Shown here: in pieces, positions 39,075-48,943 of the stretch
Layout: each line of letters begins with the position of its first letter
Numbering within the stretch: the first letter of the stretch is position 1
Source: Bradyrhizobium sp. G127
Lineage (GTDB): Bacteria > Pseudomonadota > Alphaproteobacteria > Rhizobiales > Xanthobacteraceae
DNA length: 64,000 nucleotides
Direction: 5' to 3'
Assembly: GCF_021502575.1 (NCBI RefSeq)
Contig: NZ_JAKFGN010000001.1
Coordinates: forward strand, 124,001 to 188,000
The notes under the pieces: generated by a model
Told to the model about the DNA's origin: nothing
Seen by the model: the letters and a program-made list of their open reading frames with translations, nothing else
Database searches by the model: none
Program-made: the position numbers and the translations under genes

Positions 39075-39644
39075 CTATCCGATGACGATCCTGGTCTGTG
39101 GCCCGAGCCGCGATAACAGCCGCAGCATCGCGCGCCGTGTCAGTCCGACGCAGCCGGCTGTCGGCGAAAAATTTTCGCGGGCCAGATGCAGGAAGACGGC
39201 GCTGCCCCGGCCCGCGATCCGAGGCCGGGTGTTGTGGTCGATCTCAATGATGAAGTCATAAAGGTGGTCCGCGCGCATCAGCCGGTCGCCGTCATCGCCC
39301 GCTTTGCGTTCGACGGCCCGGTTGTAGTGCCGGTCTGCGGGATCTTCCGACCAGGCGTCGTTATGCCGGATGGCCCGGGTCGGCAAATGGGTCTTTGGTT
39401 GGGGATGTCGGTCGTTCCGCCACCACACCCGGACCGGATGAAATGTCCCGCGGGGCGTGCCGCCGTCACCTTCGAACTTGTTGGCCTTGATTCCGCCGCG
39501 TCCGAGAGCGACCGGTAGAATCTGCGGGCCAGCCACCAACCAGCCTTGGCTCGGACGGCCGGCAGCGGCGTGGATCGATACCAAAGAAAGCGGCCGATCA
39601 CGCAACGGTGTTTGGTAAGCCCTTGGAAAGCCTATATTTCCCAT
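39075..39644 (-). CDS. L,D-transpeptidase (YkuD) family protein
   Basis: A 189-residue protein with the YkuD catalytic signature: H153 in VFLHLAREN and nucleophile C165 in SPTAGCVGLTRRAM. Such enzymes form 3-3 cross-links in peptidoglycan or attach proteins to it. There is no clear signal peptide, which is unusual for an enzyme acting in the periplasm; the start codon may be misjudged, or the protein may be of the short alphaproteobacterial type often found without one. It is flanked by genes on the opposite strand. Confidence 0.83.
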   Translation of the reverse strand: MGNIGFPRAYQTPLRDRPLSLVSIHAAAGRPSQGWLVAGPQILPVALGRGGIKANKFEGDGGTPRGTFHPVRVWWRNDRHPQPKTHLPTRAIRHNDAWSEDPADRHYNRAVERKAGDDGDRLMRADHLYDFIIEIDHNTRPRIAGRGSAVFLHLARENFSPTAGCVGLTRRAMLRLLSRLGPQTRIVIG

Positions 39645-39760
39645 GACTGCGTAGAACTCCAGCTTGCGCTTTCACCTGCACATGCTCTATTTCGCCGAGG
39701 CGCTTCGAGATCGCTCTCAAAGTCCTCTTTTACAAGACGAATTTTAAAGGACTGGACGCT

Positions 39761-40447
39761 ATGGCCAACGCCCGCAAGATCCTCATCGTGGATGACGATA
39801 CCGATCTGCGCGATGCCCTGGTGGAGCAGTTGTCGCTTCATGAGGAATTCGAGGCATCTGCTGTCGATACCGGTGCGAAAGGCGCACTGGCCGCCAAAAG
39901 CAGTTCGCCCGATATCGTGCTGATGGACGTGGGACTGCCCGACACCGATGGCCGGGAAGTGGTCCGCAGCCTGCGCAAGGGCGGCTTCAAGTCGCCGATC
40001 ATCATGCTGACCGGACACGATACCGATTCGGACACCATTCTCGGTCTCGAATCTGGCGCGAACGATTATGTCGCAAAGCCCTTCCGCTTTGCGGTGCTGT
40101 TGGCCCGCATCCGCGCACAGTTGCGCCAGCACGAAGCCAGCGAGGACGCGGTGTTCTCGGTCGGTCCCTACAGTTTCCGTCCGGGTTCCAAGATGCTCAC
40201 CGGGGCCAACGCCAAGAAGGTGCGGCTCACCGAGAAGGAAACCGCGATCCTGCGTTTTCTCTATCGCGCCGGCCAATTGCCGGTGTCGCGAGAGACGCTG
40301 CTGCAGGAAGTCTGGGGTTACAATTCCGGTGTGACCACTCATACGCTGGAAACGCATATCTACCGCCTGCGTCAAAAGGTGGAGAAGGATGCGGCAAGCC
40401 CCGAAATTCTTGTGACTGAGTCCGGGGGCTATAAGCTGGTGCCATGA
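39761..40447 (+). CDS. cenR: OmpR-type response regulator, CenR-like
   Basis: A 228-residue regulator. The receiver has the acidic pair in ILIVDDDTDL and acceptor D56 (IVLMDVGLPD), with switch residues T and K in MLTGHDTDSD and AKPFRF. The C-terminal winged helix has VSRETLLQEVWGYNSGVTTHTLETHIYRLRQK. The sequence closely resembles, from memory, the CenR regulators of Caulobacter and Brucella, which control the cell envelope and are essential. The matching kinase CenK is not adjacent. It is followed 33 bases later by a cyclic-nucleotide-binding protein on the same strand. Confidence 0.85.
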   Translation: MANARKILIVDDDTDLRDALVEQLSLHEEFEASAVDTGAKGALAAKSSSPDIVLMDVGLPDTDGREVVRSLRKGGFKSPIIMLTGHDTDSDTILGLESGANDYVAKPFRFAVLLARIRAQLRQHEASEDAVFSVGPYSFRPGSKMLTGANAKKVRLTEKETAILRFLYRAGQLPVSRETLLQEVWGYNSGVTTHTLETHIYRLRQKVEKDAASPEILVTESGGYKLVP

Positions 40448-40480
40448 GTCGAATCAATCGACCAACCGGCGCTTCGCTCT

Positions 40481-40921
40481 ATGGCTATTGAAGACGACAT
40501 TGCCCTGTTTTCGCGCGTCCCGACACTGAATCTGTTGGGTGCCGCGGCTATGCAGGTGCTCGCCATAGGCGCGGAGCAGCGCGACTACGGCTTTGGCGAC
40601 AAACTTTTCGAACAGGGAGAGCCGGCGGATGCCGGCTTCATCGTCCGCCGCGGCGCGTTTCGTGTTGCGTCGGACGACGGCAGTGAGGCGGTGGCGGGTC
40701 AGAACGCCTTGATCGGCGAACTCGCACTTGTCGTTGCGATGGCGCGGCCTGCAACCGCAACCGCTCTGGAGCCGTCGTCGGTGTTGCGTATTTCACGCAG
40801 CCTGTTTCAGCGCGTGCTTGAAAGTCATCCGGATGCGGCGCTGCGTTTGCGTGATGAATTCGCTGCACGCTCCACTGCGGCAGCCGGCGCGATGTCGCGT
40901 GTGTCGGCAACGCTGCGGTAA
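40481..40921 (+). CDS. Stand-alone cyclic-nucleotide-binding domain protein
   Basis: A 146-residue protein that is essentially one CRP-type cyclic-nucleotide-binding fold: FGDKLFEQGEPADAGFIVRRGAFRV, then NALIGELALVVAMARPATATALEPSSVLRIS. The IGELAL...RPATA segment fits the phosphate-binding cassette with its arginine. No DNA-binding helix-turn-helix follows, so it cannot be a CRP-type activator by itself. Spacing (33 bases) suggests co-expression with the CenR-like regulator. I infer a sensor subunit or adaptor; the ligand and partner are unknown. Confidence 0.82.
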   Translation: MAIEDDIALFSRVPTLNLLGAAAMQVLAIGAEQRDYGFGDKLFEQGEPADAGFIVRRGAFRVASDDGSEAVAGQNALIGELALVVAMARPATATALEPSSVLRISRSLFQRVLESHPDAALRLRDEFAARSTAAAGAMSRVSATLR

Positions 40922-40927
40922 ATCCGA

Positions 40928-41743
40928 TCACAGATCGAGCACCGCCGTTACCGGGACGTGGTCCGATGGACGCTCCCAGCCGCGGGCGTCTCTAGTGATC
41001 CTGAAATCAGAAACGCGGTTGCTGAGCGCCTTCGAGACCCAGATGTGGTCGAGACGCCGGCCCTTGTTCGCTGCGGCCCAGTCCGCGGCGCGATAGCTCC
41101 ACCACGTATAGATCTTTTCCGGCTCGGGAATGCGCTGCCGCGCCACGTCGATCCATTCGCCCTGTGCCTGCACGCCGAGCAGCTTTTCGCATTCGATCGG
41201 CGTGTGCGACACGATCTTCAGAAGCTGCTTGTGCGACCACACGTCATGTTCGTGTGGTGCGACGTTGAGATCACCCACCAGGATGTGCCGGTCGTTGGCC
41301 TTCGGATGCAGCGGCGCGCAATTGCGCATCTCATCAAGGAACGACAGCTTGTGTTCAAACTTCGGATTGAGCGTGGGGTCTGGAATATCGCCGCCGGCGG
41401 GCACATAGAAATTATGCACGGTCAGCGGCTCCGCCATTTCGGCCCTTTGTCCAAATGCCACCGAGATATGCCGCGAATCGACCTTGCCGCAGAAGGTCCG
41501 CACGTCGCTCGACTCAAAAGGAAGTTTCGAGACGATGGCGACGCCGTGATAGCCCTTCTGCCCGTTGAGTGCGACATGTTCGTAGCCAAGACGCTTGAAG
41601 CGCTTGAGCGGAAATGCGTCATCGACGCATTTCGTTTCCTGAAGGCAGAGCACATCGGGCCGTACCGCCTTGATGAACTTGGCGACGAGGTCGATGCGCA
41701 GGCGCACCGAATTGATATTCCATGTGGTGAGGGTAAGGCGCAT
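40928..41743 (-). CDS. xth: Exodeoxyribonuclease III
   Basis: A 271-residue AP endonuclease / 3'-5' exonuclease of the ExoIII type. ATG 41743 gives MRLTLTTWNINSVRLR, the conserved start with the first metal-site Asn; an upstream GTG would add nine residues. LCLQETK holds the metal Glu, VGDLNVAPHEHDVW the catalytic Asp-Asn, and LDHIWVS and PSDHVPV the remaining Asp and His. It is last in the minus-strand run aminotransferase, ftsK, lolA, xth and converges on the cyclic-nucleotide protein. Confidence 0.96.
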   Translation of the reverse strand: MRLTLTTWNINSVRLRIDLVAKFIKAVRPDVLCLQETKCVDDAFPLKRFKRLGYEHVALNGQKGYHGVAIVSKLPFESSDVRTFCGKVDSRHISVAFGQRAEMAEPLTVHNFYVPAGGDIPDPTLNPKFEHKLSFLDEMRNCAPLHPKANDRHILVGDLNVAPHEHDVWSHKQLLKIVSHTPIECEKLLGVQAQGEWIDVARQRIPEPEKIYTWWSYRAADWAAANKGRRLDHIWVSKALSNRVSDFRITRDARGWERPSDHVPVTAVLDL

Positions 41744-41810
41744 AGAAATGTACAGTATCCCGATCGTCACATGCGAGCTTGACCCGCGTGTCTATCAATT
41801 CGGAAGATGG

Positions 41811-41833
41811 ATCGCCGGGTCAAGCCCGGCGAT
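41811..41833. repeat. Short palindromic repeat between lolA and xth
   Basis: ATCGCCGGG (41811-41819) and CCCGGCGAT (41825-41833) form a perfect 9-bp stem around TCAAG. From memory this core (CCGGGTCAAGCCCGG) recurs in intergenic DNA of Bradyrhizobium relatives, so it is probably a dispersed repeat that may also act as a transcript end or RNA-stability element for lolA. Confidence 0.6.
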
Positions 41834-41877
41834 GACATTGTGCCCAGATCAGGAAGAGCAGCTTGCGGTAAACACCG

Positions 41878-42717
41878 TCAGTTATTGCCCGAGGAATAGT
41901 TCGTGTAATCGATCCTGAACATGTTTGGATCGAGCTTCTTTGTGGTGTCGAGATTATAAACCGCGACCGTGGTGTCGTATCCCTGCGGGTCGGTTACGGT
42001 CCACTGCTTGAGCTGATTGTCCTTGGCGCCGATCATCAGCATCAGCCGGCTGGTCCCGACCAAGGTCTGCTTTTCCTCGATGGTGACGCTGACGAACATG
42101 TCATCGGCCGCCACGCCAACCACATTGGTGTCGCGCATCAGATCGATGCGATCGGACAGCAGATAACGTAGTGGCGTTTGCGACAGCGGGTAGACATCCT
42201 GCGTCGCCAGCCTCCGATCGCGCACGATCACGGACGAGCCGTCGGCGACCAGGGCGATCGGACTCGGGTCGTCATATTCGAACCGGATCTTGCCGGGCTT
42301 CTGGATATAGAAATCGCCGGTGGTGCGCTTGCCGTCAGGGCCGACCTGGACGAAATTGCCGGACACATTGATCAGCGAAGAGAGATAGGCACTGACCTTG
42401 GCCGCCAGAGCCTTCTGATTGGCGTCGAAGGTCGGCGATGCGCCGCCGAACAGGCTGCGCAAATCCGGGATGATCGGCGTCGGCGGAGTCGATGCGGCGG
42501 GTCCGGGAATCACAGGCGTCGGCGGAGCCTGACGCGGGGGTGTATCGGTACGCGTTTTCGGCGCGGGCTTCGGGATCGGCACCGCCTGAGCAAACGCCGG
42601 CGAGAGCATGAGTAAAGCGGCGACGGTCGCTGCCAAGGCCGCGACAGGCATTTTGCCGCCGGACGACGCGCGCGAACGGGCTCGGCAGAACGGCTGAAGG
42701 ATGGGGAGATGTCTCAA
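41878..42717 (-). CDS. lolA: LolA-like outer-membrane lipoprotein carrier protein
   Basis: A 279-residue periplasmic protein related to LolA, which ferries lipoproteins from the LolCDE complex to the outer membrane. A long N-terminal region with a signal peptide (about 22-44) is followed by a Pro/Thr-rich linker to about residue 95, then the LolA half-barrel: NVSGNFVQVGPDGKRTTGDFYIQKPGKIRFEYDDP and the matching C-terminal strands. E. coli LolA is near 200 residues; the extra length is the Pro-rich linker. It lies between ftsK and xth; E. coli lolA also follows ftsK. Confidence 0.92.
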   Translation of the reverse strand: MRHLPILQPFCRARSRASSGGKMPVAALAATVAALLMLSPAFAQAVPIPKPAPKTRTDTPPRQAPPTPVIPGPAASTPPTPIIPDLRSLFGGASPTFDANQKALAAKVSAYLSSLINVSGNFVQVGPDGKRTTGDFYIQKPGKIRFEYDDPSPIALVADGSSVIVRDRRLATQDVYPLSQTPLRYLLSDRIDLMRDTNVVGVAADDMFVSVTIEEKQTLVGTSRLMLMIGAKDNQLKQWTVTDPQGYDTTVAVYNLDTTKKLDPNMFRIDYTNYSSGNN

Positions 42718-42815
42718 CGGTCCGTCCTGTCCGGGATGACTTTCAATCTTCCGTTGGGGCTAGCCCCAAGCTATGGCGATTTCGCGGCTGCGAATAGGGC
42801 TTGAGAACACAAAGA

Positions 42816-45266
42816 CTAACCGAAACGCTCCTCGTCCTCGGGCACCAGAATCTCGCGTTTGCCGGCGTGATTGGCCTGCCCGACGATGCCTTCCAGTTCC
42901 ATTCGCTCCATCAGGGTGGCGGCGCGGTTGTAGCCGATCTGGAGCCGGCGCTGGATGTAGCTGGTCGAGGCCTTGCGGTCGCGCTTGACGATGGCTACGG
43001 CCTGCGAGAACAGGTCGCCCTCGCCGCCATTGGCGCCCATGCTCGTGCCGTCGAACACCGCGTTGCCGTCCTCGTCGGTTTCCTCTTCCGCCGTGACCGC
43101 CTCGAGATATTCCGGCTGACCCTGCGCCTTGAGGTGGCGGACGATCTTCTCGACTTCCTCATCCGAAACGAAGGGGCCGTGGACGCGGCTGATGCGCCCG
43201 CCGCCGGCCATGTAAAGCATGTCGCCCTGACCGAGCAGTTGCTCGGCGCCCATCTCGCCCAGGATGGTGCGGCTGTCGATCTTCGACGTCACCTGGAAGG
43301 AGATGCGGGTCGGGAAGTTCGCCTTGATGGTGCCGGTGATGACGTCCACCGACGGACGCTGCGTTGCGAGGATCACATGCAGCCCCGCCGCGCGCGCCAT
43401 TTGCGCAAGACGCTGCACCGCGCCTTCGATGTCCTTGCCCGCCACCATCATCAGGTCGGCCATTTCGTCTACGATGATGACGATATAGGGCAGTGGTTCG
43501 AGTTCGAGTTTCTCTTCCTCGTAGATCGCCTTGCCGGTTTCCTTGTCGAAGCCGGTATGCACCGTGCGCGTCAATTCCTCGCCCTTGGCTTTGGCTTCGG
43601 CGACGCGGGCGTTGTAGCCGTCGATGTTGCGTACGCCGAGCTTGGACATGCTCTTGTAGCGCTGCTCCATCTCGCGCACCGCCCACTTCAGCGCGACCAC
43701 GGCCTTCTTCGGATCGGTCACAACAGGGGTCAGCAGATGCGGGATGCCGTCATAGACCGACAGTTCGAGCATCTTCGGATCGACCATGATCAGGCGGCAC
43801 TGGTCCGGACGCAGGCGATAGACCAGCGACAGGATCATGGTGTTGATCGCGACTGATTTGCCGGAGCCGGTGGTGCCGGCGATCAGCATGTGCGGCGTAC
43901 GAGCAAGATCAATGATCACCGGATCGCCGCCGATGGTCTTGCCGAGGCAAAGCGGCAGCTTGGCGTTGCTTTCGACACCTTCCTTCGTGGTGAGCAGCTC
44001 GCGCAAGTAAACCTTCTCGCGCTTCGCATTCGGCAATTCGATACCGATGGCGTTGCGGCCGGCGACCACCGCGACGCGGGCGGATATCGCGCTCATGGAG
44101 CGCGCGATGTCGTCTGCGAGGCCGATCACGCGCGACGACTTGATGCCCGGTGCCGGTTCGAGTTCGTAGAGAGTGACGACCGGACCAGGGTTGGCCTTGG
44201 CGATTTCGCCGCGCACGCCGAAATCCTGCAGTACGCTTTCCAGCGCGCGCGAGTTGGTTTCGAGTTCATCCTTGCTGAGCGTGAAGCGGTCTGAAGCCTT
44301 CGGTGCGGCCAGCACAGACACGGGCGGCAGCACAAACACGCCCTTGCGGCCGGCAGGCTTGGGTTCGGCGCGCTTCTTCGGCGCGCGGGCGACGGGCTCT
44401 TCCTCCTCCTCCTCTTCGTCTTCCTCCTCTTCGTATTCGTCCTGAGGCACCAGCGACGGCGCCCGGCGTCCACCCCCGAGGTTCGGCTCCATCCGTTCGA
44501 AGGCGGCCGAGCGCTTCGATTCTGTGCGTCCGACCAGCATCGCGAAGATGGCCGAAAGTGCGCGCATCACGCGGACCTTTGCGCTCATGGCGGTATGGAC
44601 GATCCATCCCAGCGAGACCGAGCTGCGATCGCCTTCCTCTTCGAAATCCTCGTCATCGTCGATCATCGGCCGGCGCGCGGGCGCGGCGATTTTTTCCTTT
44701 GCGCCTGCGCCGCAGGCGAAAACGAGGCTGGCCACCATGACGACAAACAAGATCAGGCCCAGCACGCTGCGATAGATGATGCCGGGGGGCCCGAATACCA
44801 CCGCCGGAAAACGCACCAGCGCATCGCCCACGACGCCGCCGAGGCCCGTCGGCAGCGGCCATGCGCCGCTGCGCGGCAGGCAGCTCGCAAAACCCGCCGC
44901 GATGACGGCACAGAGTATCCAGCAGGCAATCCGTAAGGCTTCGCGGTCGAAAGAGCGATGCGTCACCAGCCGCCATCCCCACACCGCGACCGGCAGGATG
45001 AGCATGATCGAACCCAGCCCCAGAATCTGCATCAGCATGTCGGCGCCGATTGCGCCCGGCTTGCCCATGAGATTGCGGATCGGACCAGAGGTCGCGTGGC
45101 TGAGACTTGGATCTTGCACCGACCATGTCATGAGGGCGGCGGCGATAACGCAGGACAGCGCGATAACGCCGAGGCCCGTGAGTTCGCGGAGGCGTCGGCC
45201 GAGCATTTCGCGAATCGGATCGGAGATCTGGCCGACGATGGGGATAACGCGTTCGATCGCTGGCAT
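42816..45266 (-). CDS. ftsK: DNA translocase FtsK
   Basis: An 816-residue membrane-anchored DNA pump that clears and dimer-resolves chromosome termini at the septum. Four or more membrane helices lie in about 30-190, then a hydrophilic linker with a very acidic run ([12 protein letters not shown] around 279-290). The motor has Walker A GTTGSGKS at 464-471 and VDEMADLMM in the Walker B region. The C-terminal gamma winged helix (about 750-816) that reads KOPS polarity sequences is complete. It is seven bases after the aminotransferase gene, so the two are co-transcribed. Confidence 0.98.
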   Translation of the reverse strand: MPAIERVIPIVGQISDPIREMLGRRLRELTGLGVIALSCVIAAALMTWSVQDPSLSHATSGPIRNLMGKPGAIGADMLMQILGLGSIMLILPVAVWGWRLVTHRSFDREALRIACWILCAVIAAGFASCLPRSGAWPLPTGLGGVVGDALVRFPAVVFGPPGIIYRSVLGLILFVVMVASLVFACGAGAKEKIAAPARRPMIDDDEDFEEEGDRSSVSLGWIVHTAMSAKVRVMRALSAIFAMLVGRTESKRSAAFERMEPNLGGGRRAPSLVPQDEYEEEEDEEEEEEEPVARAPKKRAEPKPAGRKGVFVLPPVSVLAAPKASDRFTLSKDELETNSRALESVLQDFGVRGEIAKANPGPVVTLYELEPAPGIKSSRVIGLADDIARSMSAISARVAVVAGRNAIGIELPNAKREKVYLRELLTTKEGVESNAKLPLCLGKTIGGDPVIIDLARTPHMLIAGTTGSGKSVAINTMILSLVYRLRPDQCRLIMVDPKMLELSVYDGIPHLLTPVVTDPKKAVVALKWAVREMEQRYKSMSKLGVRNIDGYNARVAEAKAKGEELTRTVHTGFDKETGKAIYEEEKLELEPLPYIVIIVDEMADLMMVAGKDIEGAVQRLAQMARAAGLHVILATQRPSVDVITGTIKANFPTRISFQVTSKIDSRTILGEMGAEQLLGQGDMLYMAGGGRISRVHGPFVSDEEVEKIVRHLKAQGQPEYLEAVTAEEETDEDGNAVFDGTSMGANGGEGDLFSQAVAIVKRDRKASTSYIQRRLQIGYNRAATLMERMELEGIVGQANHAGKREILVPEDEERFG

Positions 45267-45273
45267 GTTTCTA

Positions 45274-46512
45274 CTAGCCCCGCGTTCCGTTCAAGACTTC
45301 GACCATACGATGCAGCGCCTCAGCCGTTGTTTCACTGTCCTGCACCATGGCGACGCGGATATAGCCCGCGCCGGGGTTGCTGCCGTCGGCCTGCGGCCGC
45401 GCGAGATAACTTCCCGGGACCACGCGGACGCCGCCATCTCTGAAAAGTTTTACAGCGGCGGCCTCGTCGCCGCCATGGGCGGAAACATCGAGCCAAATGC
45501 AGAAACCGCCGGCGGGCCGCCGATAGTTGAACCGGTTGCCGAGAATTTGGTCGGCGAGATCGAACTTGATCCTGTAGAGCCTGCGGTTCTCGTCGACATG
45601 GGTTTCATCGCTATAGGCGGCCACCGCGACATGCTGCAGTGGCACCGGAACCTGCGGCGCTGCAACGTTGCGCAATTCGTGGAAGCGAGCCAGAAAATTC
45701 CTGTCGCCGGCGACGAAGCCGACGCGCATGCCGGGAAGGTTCGAGCGCTTGGACAGCGACTGGAAAGCGACCACGTTGGCGAAATCATTCCCCGCCGAGG
45801 CGAGCATGCTGCCCGGCGCGCTCTGCGTATAGATTTCGGAATAGCATTCATCGCTGAGCACGATGAAGCCGTGACGATCGGCGAGCTGCTTGACGCGATC
45901 GAAATAGCTGGGCGATGCGACCGAGCCCTGCGGGTTGGCGGGCGATGCGAGATAGAACGCGACGGTGCGATCGAGCGTCTCGGCGCTTAGCGCATCGAGA
46001 TCGGGCAGGAAGCCGTTGTCCCGCGTGGTTGGCAGAAACACGGCTTCGCACCCTGCCGCCCGCGCGCCGGCGGCATAGGCCGGATAAAACGGATTCGGCA
46101 TCAGGATCGCTGGCGCGCCTTTGCGCGGGGCGGCATAACGCGCCGCTGCGATGCCAGCGAAAAACAGCCCCTCGCGGCTGCCGTTGAGCACCAGGATTTC
46201 GGTCTCTGGATCGAGCGCGCGGGGCAGACTGAATCGCCGCGAGGCCCATGCTGCGGCAGCCTGCCGGAACGGCTCGATGCCGCGTGCGATCGGGTAGCGG
46301 CCGAAGTCGTTGATGTGCTTGGCCAGGATCGGCCCAACAAACCCCGGAACAGGGTGCTGCGGCTCTCCAAGTGACAGGTTTATCAATGGTTTGCCTGGCT
46401 TGTGAGGTGCCAGCAGCTCGGTCAACCGGGCGAACGGCGAGCGCTCGCTGGCCTGGGCGCCGTCTTGGGCGCCGGCAAGGGAAGCCGTGCGGGAAGAAGC
46501 GGTCATGGCCAT
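45274..46512 (-). CDS. Class I/II PLP aminotransferase, probably DapC-like
   Basis: A 412-residue fold-type I aminotransferase. The PLP lysine is K255 in [15 protein letters not shown], with [11 protein letters not shown] and DECYSEIY supplying the cofactor Asn, Asp and Tyr. Such proteins are often annotated N-succinyldiaminopimelate aminotransferase (lysine/peptidoglycan precursor), which suits its place directly upstream of ftsK, but substrate cannot be read from sequence alone. The start may be this ATG or one two codons later. Confidence 0.87.
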   Translation of the reverse strand: MAMTASSRTASLAGAQDGAQASERSPFARLTELLAPHKPGKPLINLSLGEPQHPVPGFVGPILAKHINDFGRYPIARGIEPFRQAAAAWASRRFSLPRALDPETEILVLNGSREGLFFAGIAAARYAAPRKGAPAILMPNPFYPAYAAGARAAGCEAVFLPTTRDNGFLPDLDALSAETLDRTVAFYLASPANPQGSVASPSYFDRVKQLADRHGFIVLSDECYSEIYTQSAPGSMLASAGNDFANVVAFQSLSKRSNLPGMRVGFVAGDRNFLARFHELRNVAAPQVPVPLQHVAVAAYSDETHVDENRRLYRIKFDLADQILGNRFNYRRPAGGFCIWLDVSAHGGDEAAAVKLFRDGGVRVVPGSYLARPQADGSNPGAGYIRVAMVQDSETTAEALHRMVEVLNGTRG

Positions 46513-46684
46513 CTCAGAGCGCCAGCACTTTTTAAGGTCCGTCGGTCGCGCCCGGATTGGTCGCGGGGTCGCGGGATTGGATCACGCCACCATAGGTGCG
46601 GCGAGGTTAAGACGCGATTAACCATCGCGGATCGGCGTGCGTCCAGCGTGTTCTTCCCCCGGCCGGCTTCAACGCAAAAGTAAA

Positions 46685-46708
46685 GGGCCCCAGCTTGCGC
46701 TGGGGCCC
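46685..46708 (-). terminator. Intrinsic terminator of amtB1
   Basis: GGGCCCCAGC (46685-46694) and GCTGGGGCCC (46699-46708) make a perfect 10-bp stem with a four-base loop. Read on the minus strand it is followed by TTTACTTTTG, fitting an intrinsic terminator 84 bases after the amtB1 stop. Confidence 0.8.
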
Positions 46709-46791
46709 TCCGACGGAAAGGGCATTGCCGGGTTTGTGCCCTAACCGTTGTTCCGAAAATTCGCCGCGACCCCGAGATCGCGGCGAACGGC

Positions 46792-48234
46792 TTACATGTT
46801 ATAGGCACGCTCCGTGTGATCGGTGATGTCGAGGCCTTCGCGCTCTGCATCGACCGGGACACGCAGGCCGACGATGACATCGACGACCTTGAAGATGATC
46901 GCCGAGCCGACGCCCGACCACACCAGCGTGGTCGCGACAGCCTTGAGCTGCGAGATCATCTGCGCGGTGAAGTCGTAGTCGGCGATCTTGCCGGCGACGT
47001 AGTCCATCACGCCCGTGCCGCCGAGGGCAGGGTTCACCAGGATGCCGGTAGCCAGAGCGCCGACGATGCCGCCGATGCAGTGGACGCCGAACACGTCGAG
47101 GGAGTCGTCGTAGCCGAGAGCGTTCTTCACCACGGTGCAGAAGAACAGGCAGACGACGCCGACCACGAGGCCGAGGATCAGCGCGCCCATCGGGCCCGAG
47201 AATCCGCAAGCCGGAGTGACGGCGACAAGACCTGCGACCGCGCCCGAAGCCGCGCCCAGCAGCGAGGGGTGACCCTTGATCATCCACTCCGCGAACATCC
47301 ACGACATGGCTGCCGCGGCGGTTGCGAGGAAGGTGTTGGTCATGGCCAGTGCAGCCGTGCCGTTGGCTTCGAGGTTGGATCCGACGTTGAAGCCGAACCA
47401 GCCAACCCAGAGCAGCGAAGCGCCGATCATGGTCATGGTCAGCGAGTGCGGAGCCATCAGCTCCTTGCCGTAACCGGTGCGCTTGCCGATGATGAGAGCG
47501 CCAACGAGACCGGCGATACCGGCGTTGATGTGCACCACGGTGCCGCCCGCGAAGTCAAGTGCACCCCAGAGGAAGATCTGACCGGCGTCGGCCATGACTT
47601 CATCGAGTTTGGCCTGTGCCGCAGTCTTTGCAGCGCCGTCAGCGGCAGCAGCAACAGCCTTGGCCGCAGCCGTAACCGCGTCCGGACCAGCCCAGTACCA
47701 AACCATGTGAGCCATTGGGAAGTAGATCAATGTCACCCAGAGCGGGACGAACAGCGCGACCGCCGCGAACTTGGTGCGTTCTGCAAACGCGCCGATGATC
47801 AGGCCGGGGGTGATCGCGGCGAATGTCATCTGGAAGCAGAAGTAGATCAGCTCCGAGATTTCGACGTCAGCCGAGAATGTGCCCGCCATCGAGTCCGGCG
47901 TGATGCCCGACAGGAATGCCTTCGAGAAGCCGCCGATGAACGGCGAACCGCCGGTAAAGGTGATGCTGTAACCGTAAACGGCCCAGATGATCATCACGAT
48001 GCAGGTGGTGTAGAGGATCTGCATCAGAACGGAGAGCATGTTCTTCGAGCGGACGAGGCCGCCATAGAAAAGCGCGAGGCCTGGAACGGTCATCAACAGC
48101 ACCAGCACTGTCGATGTCATCATCCAGGTATTGTCGCCTTTGTTGATCGCCGGTTCGGCATATGCCGCGGTTGCGGCGAACAGGCCGACGGCAAGTGCCG
48201 CCAATCCCGCGCAAGTGGGACGTTTGAACGTCAT
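46792..48234 (-). CDS. amtB: Ammonium transporter AmtB (copy 1)
   Basis: A 480-residue ammonium channel. ATG 48234 starts a signal-like leader (MTFKRPTCAGLAALAVGLF ... AYA) followed by about 11 membrane helices. The twin pore histidines are in FAGGTVVHINAG and DVFGVHCIGG, and NALGYDDSLD precedes the second. An Ala-rich insertion of about 35 residues (AKAVAAAADGAAKTAA) sits in an external loop before the first His helix; copy 2 lacks it. glnK1 is 37 bases upstream, so GlnK can gate the channel in response to nitrogen status. Confidence 0.97.
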   Translation of the reverse strand: MTFKRPTCAGLAALAVGLFAATAAYAEPAINKGDNTWMMTSTVLVLLMTVPGLALFYGGLVRSKNMLSVLMQILYTTCIVMIIWAVYGYSITFTGGSPFIGGFSKAFLSGITPDSMAGTFSADVEISELIYFCFQMTFAAITPGLIIGAFAERTKFAAVALFVPLWVTLIYFPMAHMVWYWAGPDAVTAAAKAVAAAADGAAKTAAQAKLDEVMADAGQIFLWGALDFAGGTVVHINAGIAGLVGALIIGKRTGYGKELMAPHSLTMTMIGASLLWVGWFGFNVGSNLEANGTAALAMTNTFLATAAAAMSWMFAEWMIKGHPSLLGAASGAVAGLVAVTPACGFSGPMGALILGLVVGVVCLFFCTVVKNALGYDDSLDVFGVHCIGGIVGALATGILVNPALGGTGVMDYVAGKIADYDFTAQMISQLKAVATTLVWSGVGSAIIFKVVDVIVGLRVPVDAEREGLDITDHTERAYNM

Positions 48235-48271
48235 CTGTTTAACTCCTGATTGGTAAAGGGTGAGCGCGAAA

Positions 48272-48664
<393 letters not shown>

Positions 48665-48714
48665 TCACCACGCGAAGAAAGATCACTACGCGGGCACAGC
48701 CGGGTCCCTTAGAA

Positions 48715-48729
48715 TCAAATGCCGTGCCA
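48715..48729 (-). promoter_or_regulatory. Sigma-54-type promoter of glnK1-amtB1
   Basis: On the minus strand the sequence reads TGGCACG, four bases, TTGA. The -24 element is a perfect TGGCACG; the -12 has A instead of the usual C of TTGC. Position about 105 bases upstream of glnK1 and nitrogen function of the genes support NtrC/RpoN control. Confidence 0.5.
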
Positions 48730-48900
48730 GAACCGCCAAATTCCCTAACGGTTTATGAATCCGAGGCTTTTCGGCTTTTAGGGGGGTGATGAAGGATTGG
48801 GCGCTTTTCTCGCGCCTAAAAGATCAACAGCAGTGCAAAAAACATAGGCATGGCAGACTGCCGACACATTCGTGCCCATCAGACAAGCAAAAGGTATTTC

Positions 48901-48919
48901 TGACCGGCAAAACCGGTCA
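48901..48919 (-). terminator. Possible terminator of amtB2
   Basis: TGACCGG (48901-48907) and CCGGTCA (48913-48919) form a 7-bp stem with a five-base loop, 24 bases after the amtB2 stop. On the minus strand it is followed by a T-containing stretch (ACCTTTTGC). Moderate evidence only. Confidence 0.45.
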
Positions 48920-48943
48920 TTGAGCGCCTCGAATTGCGGCGAT

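Noticed and set aside
42801-43856. Open frame of 351 codons on the plus strand
   Set aside because: Antisense to the ftsK motor and gamma domains; no supporting features.
46816-48249. Open frame of 477 codons on the plus strand
   Set aside because: Antisense shadow of amtB1. The translation is a hydrophilic Asp/His/Arg-rich sequence with no family resemblance.
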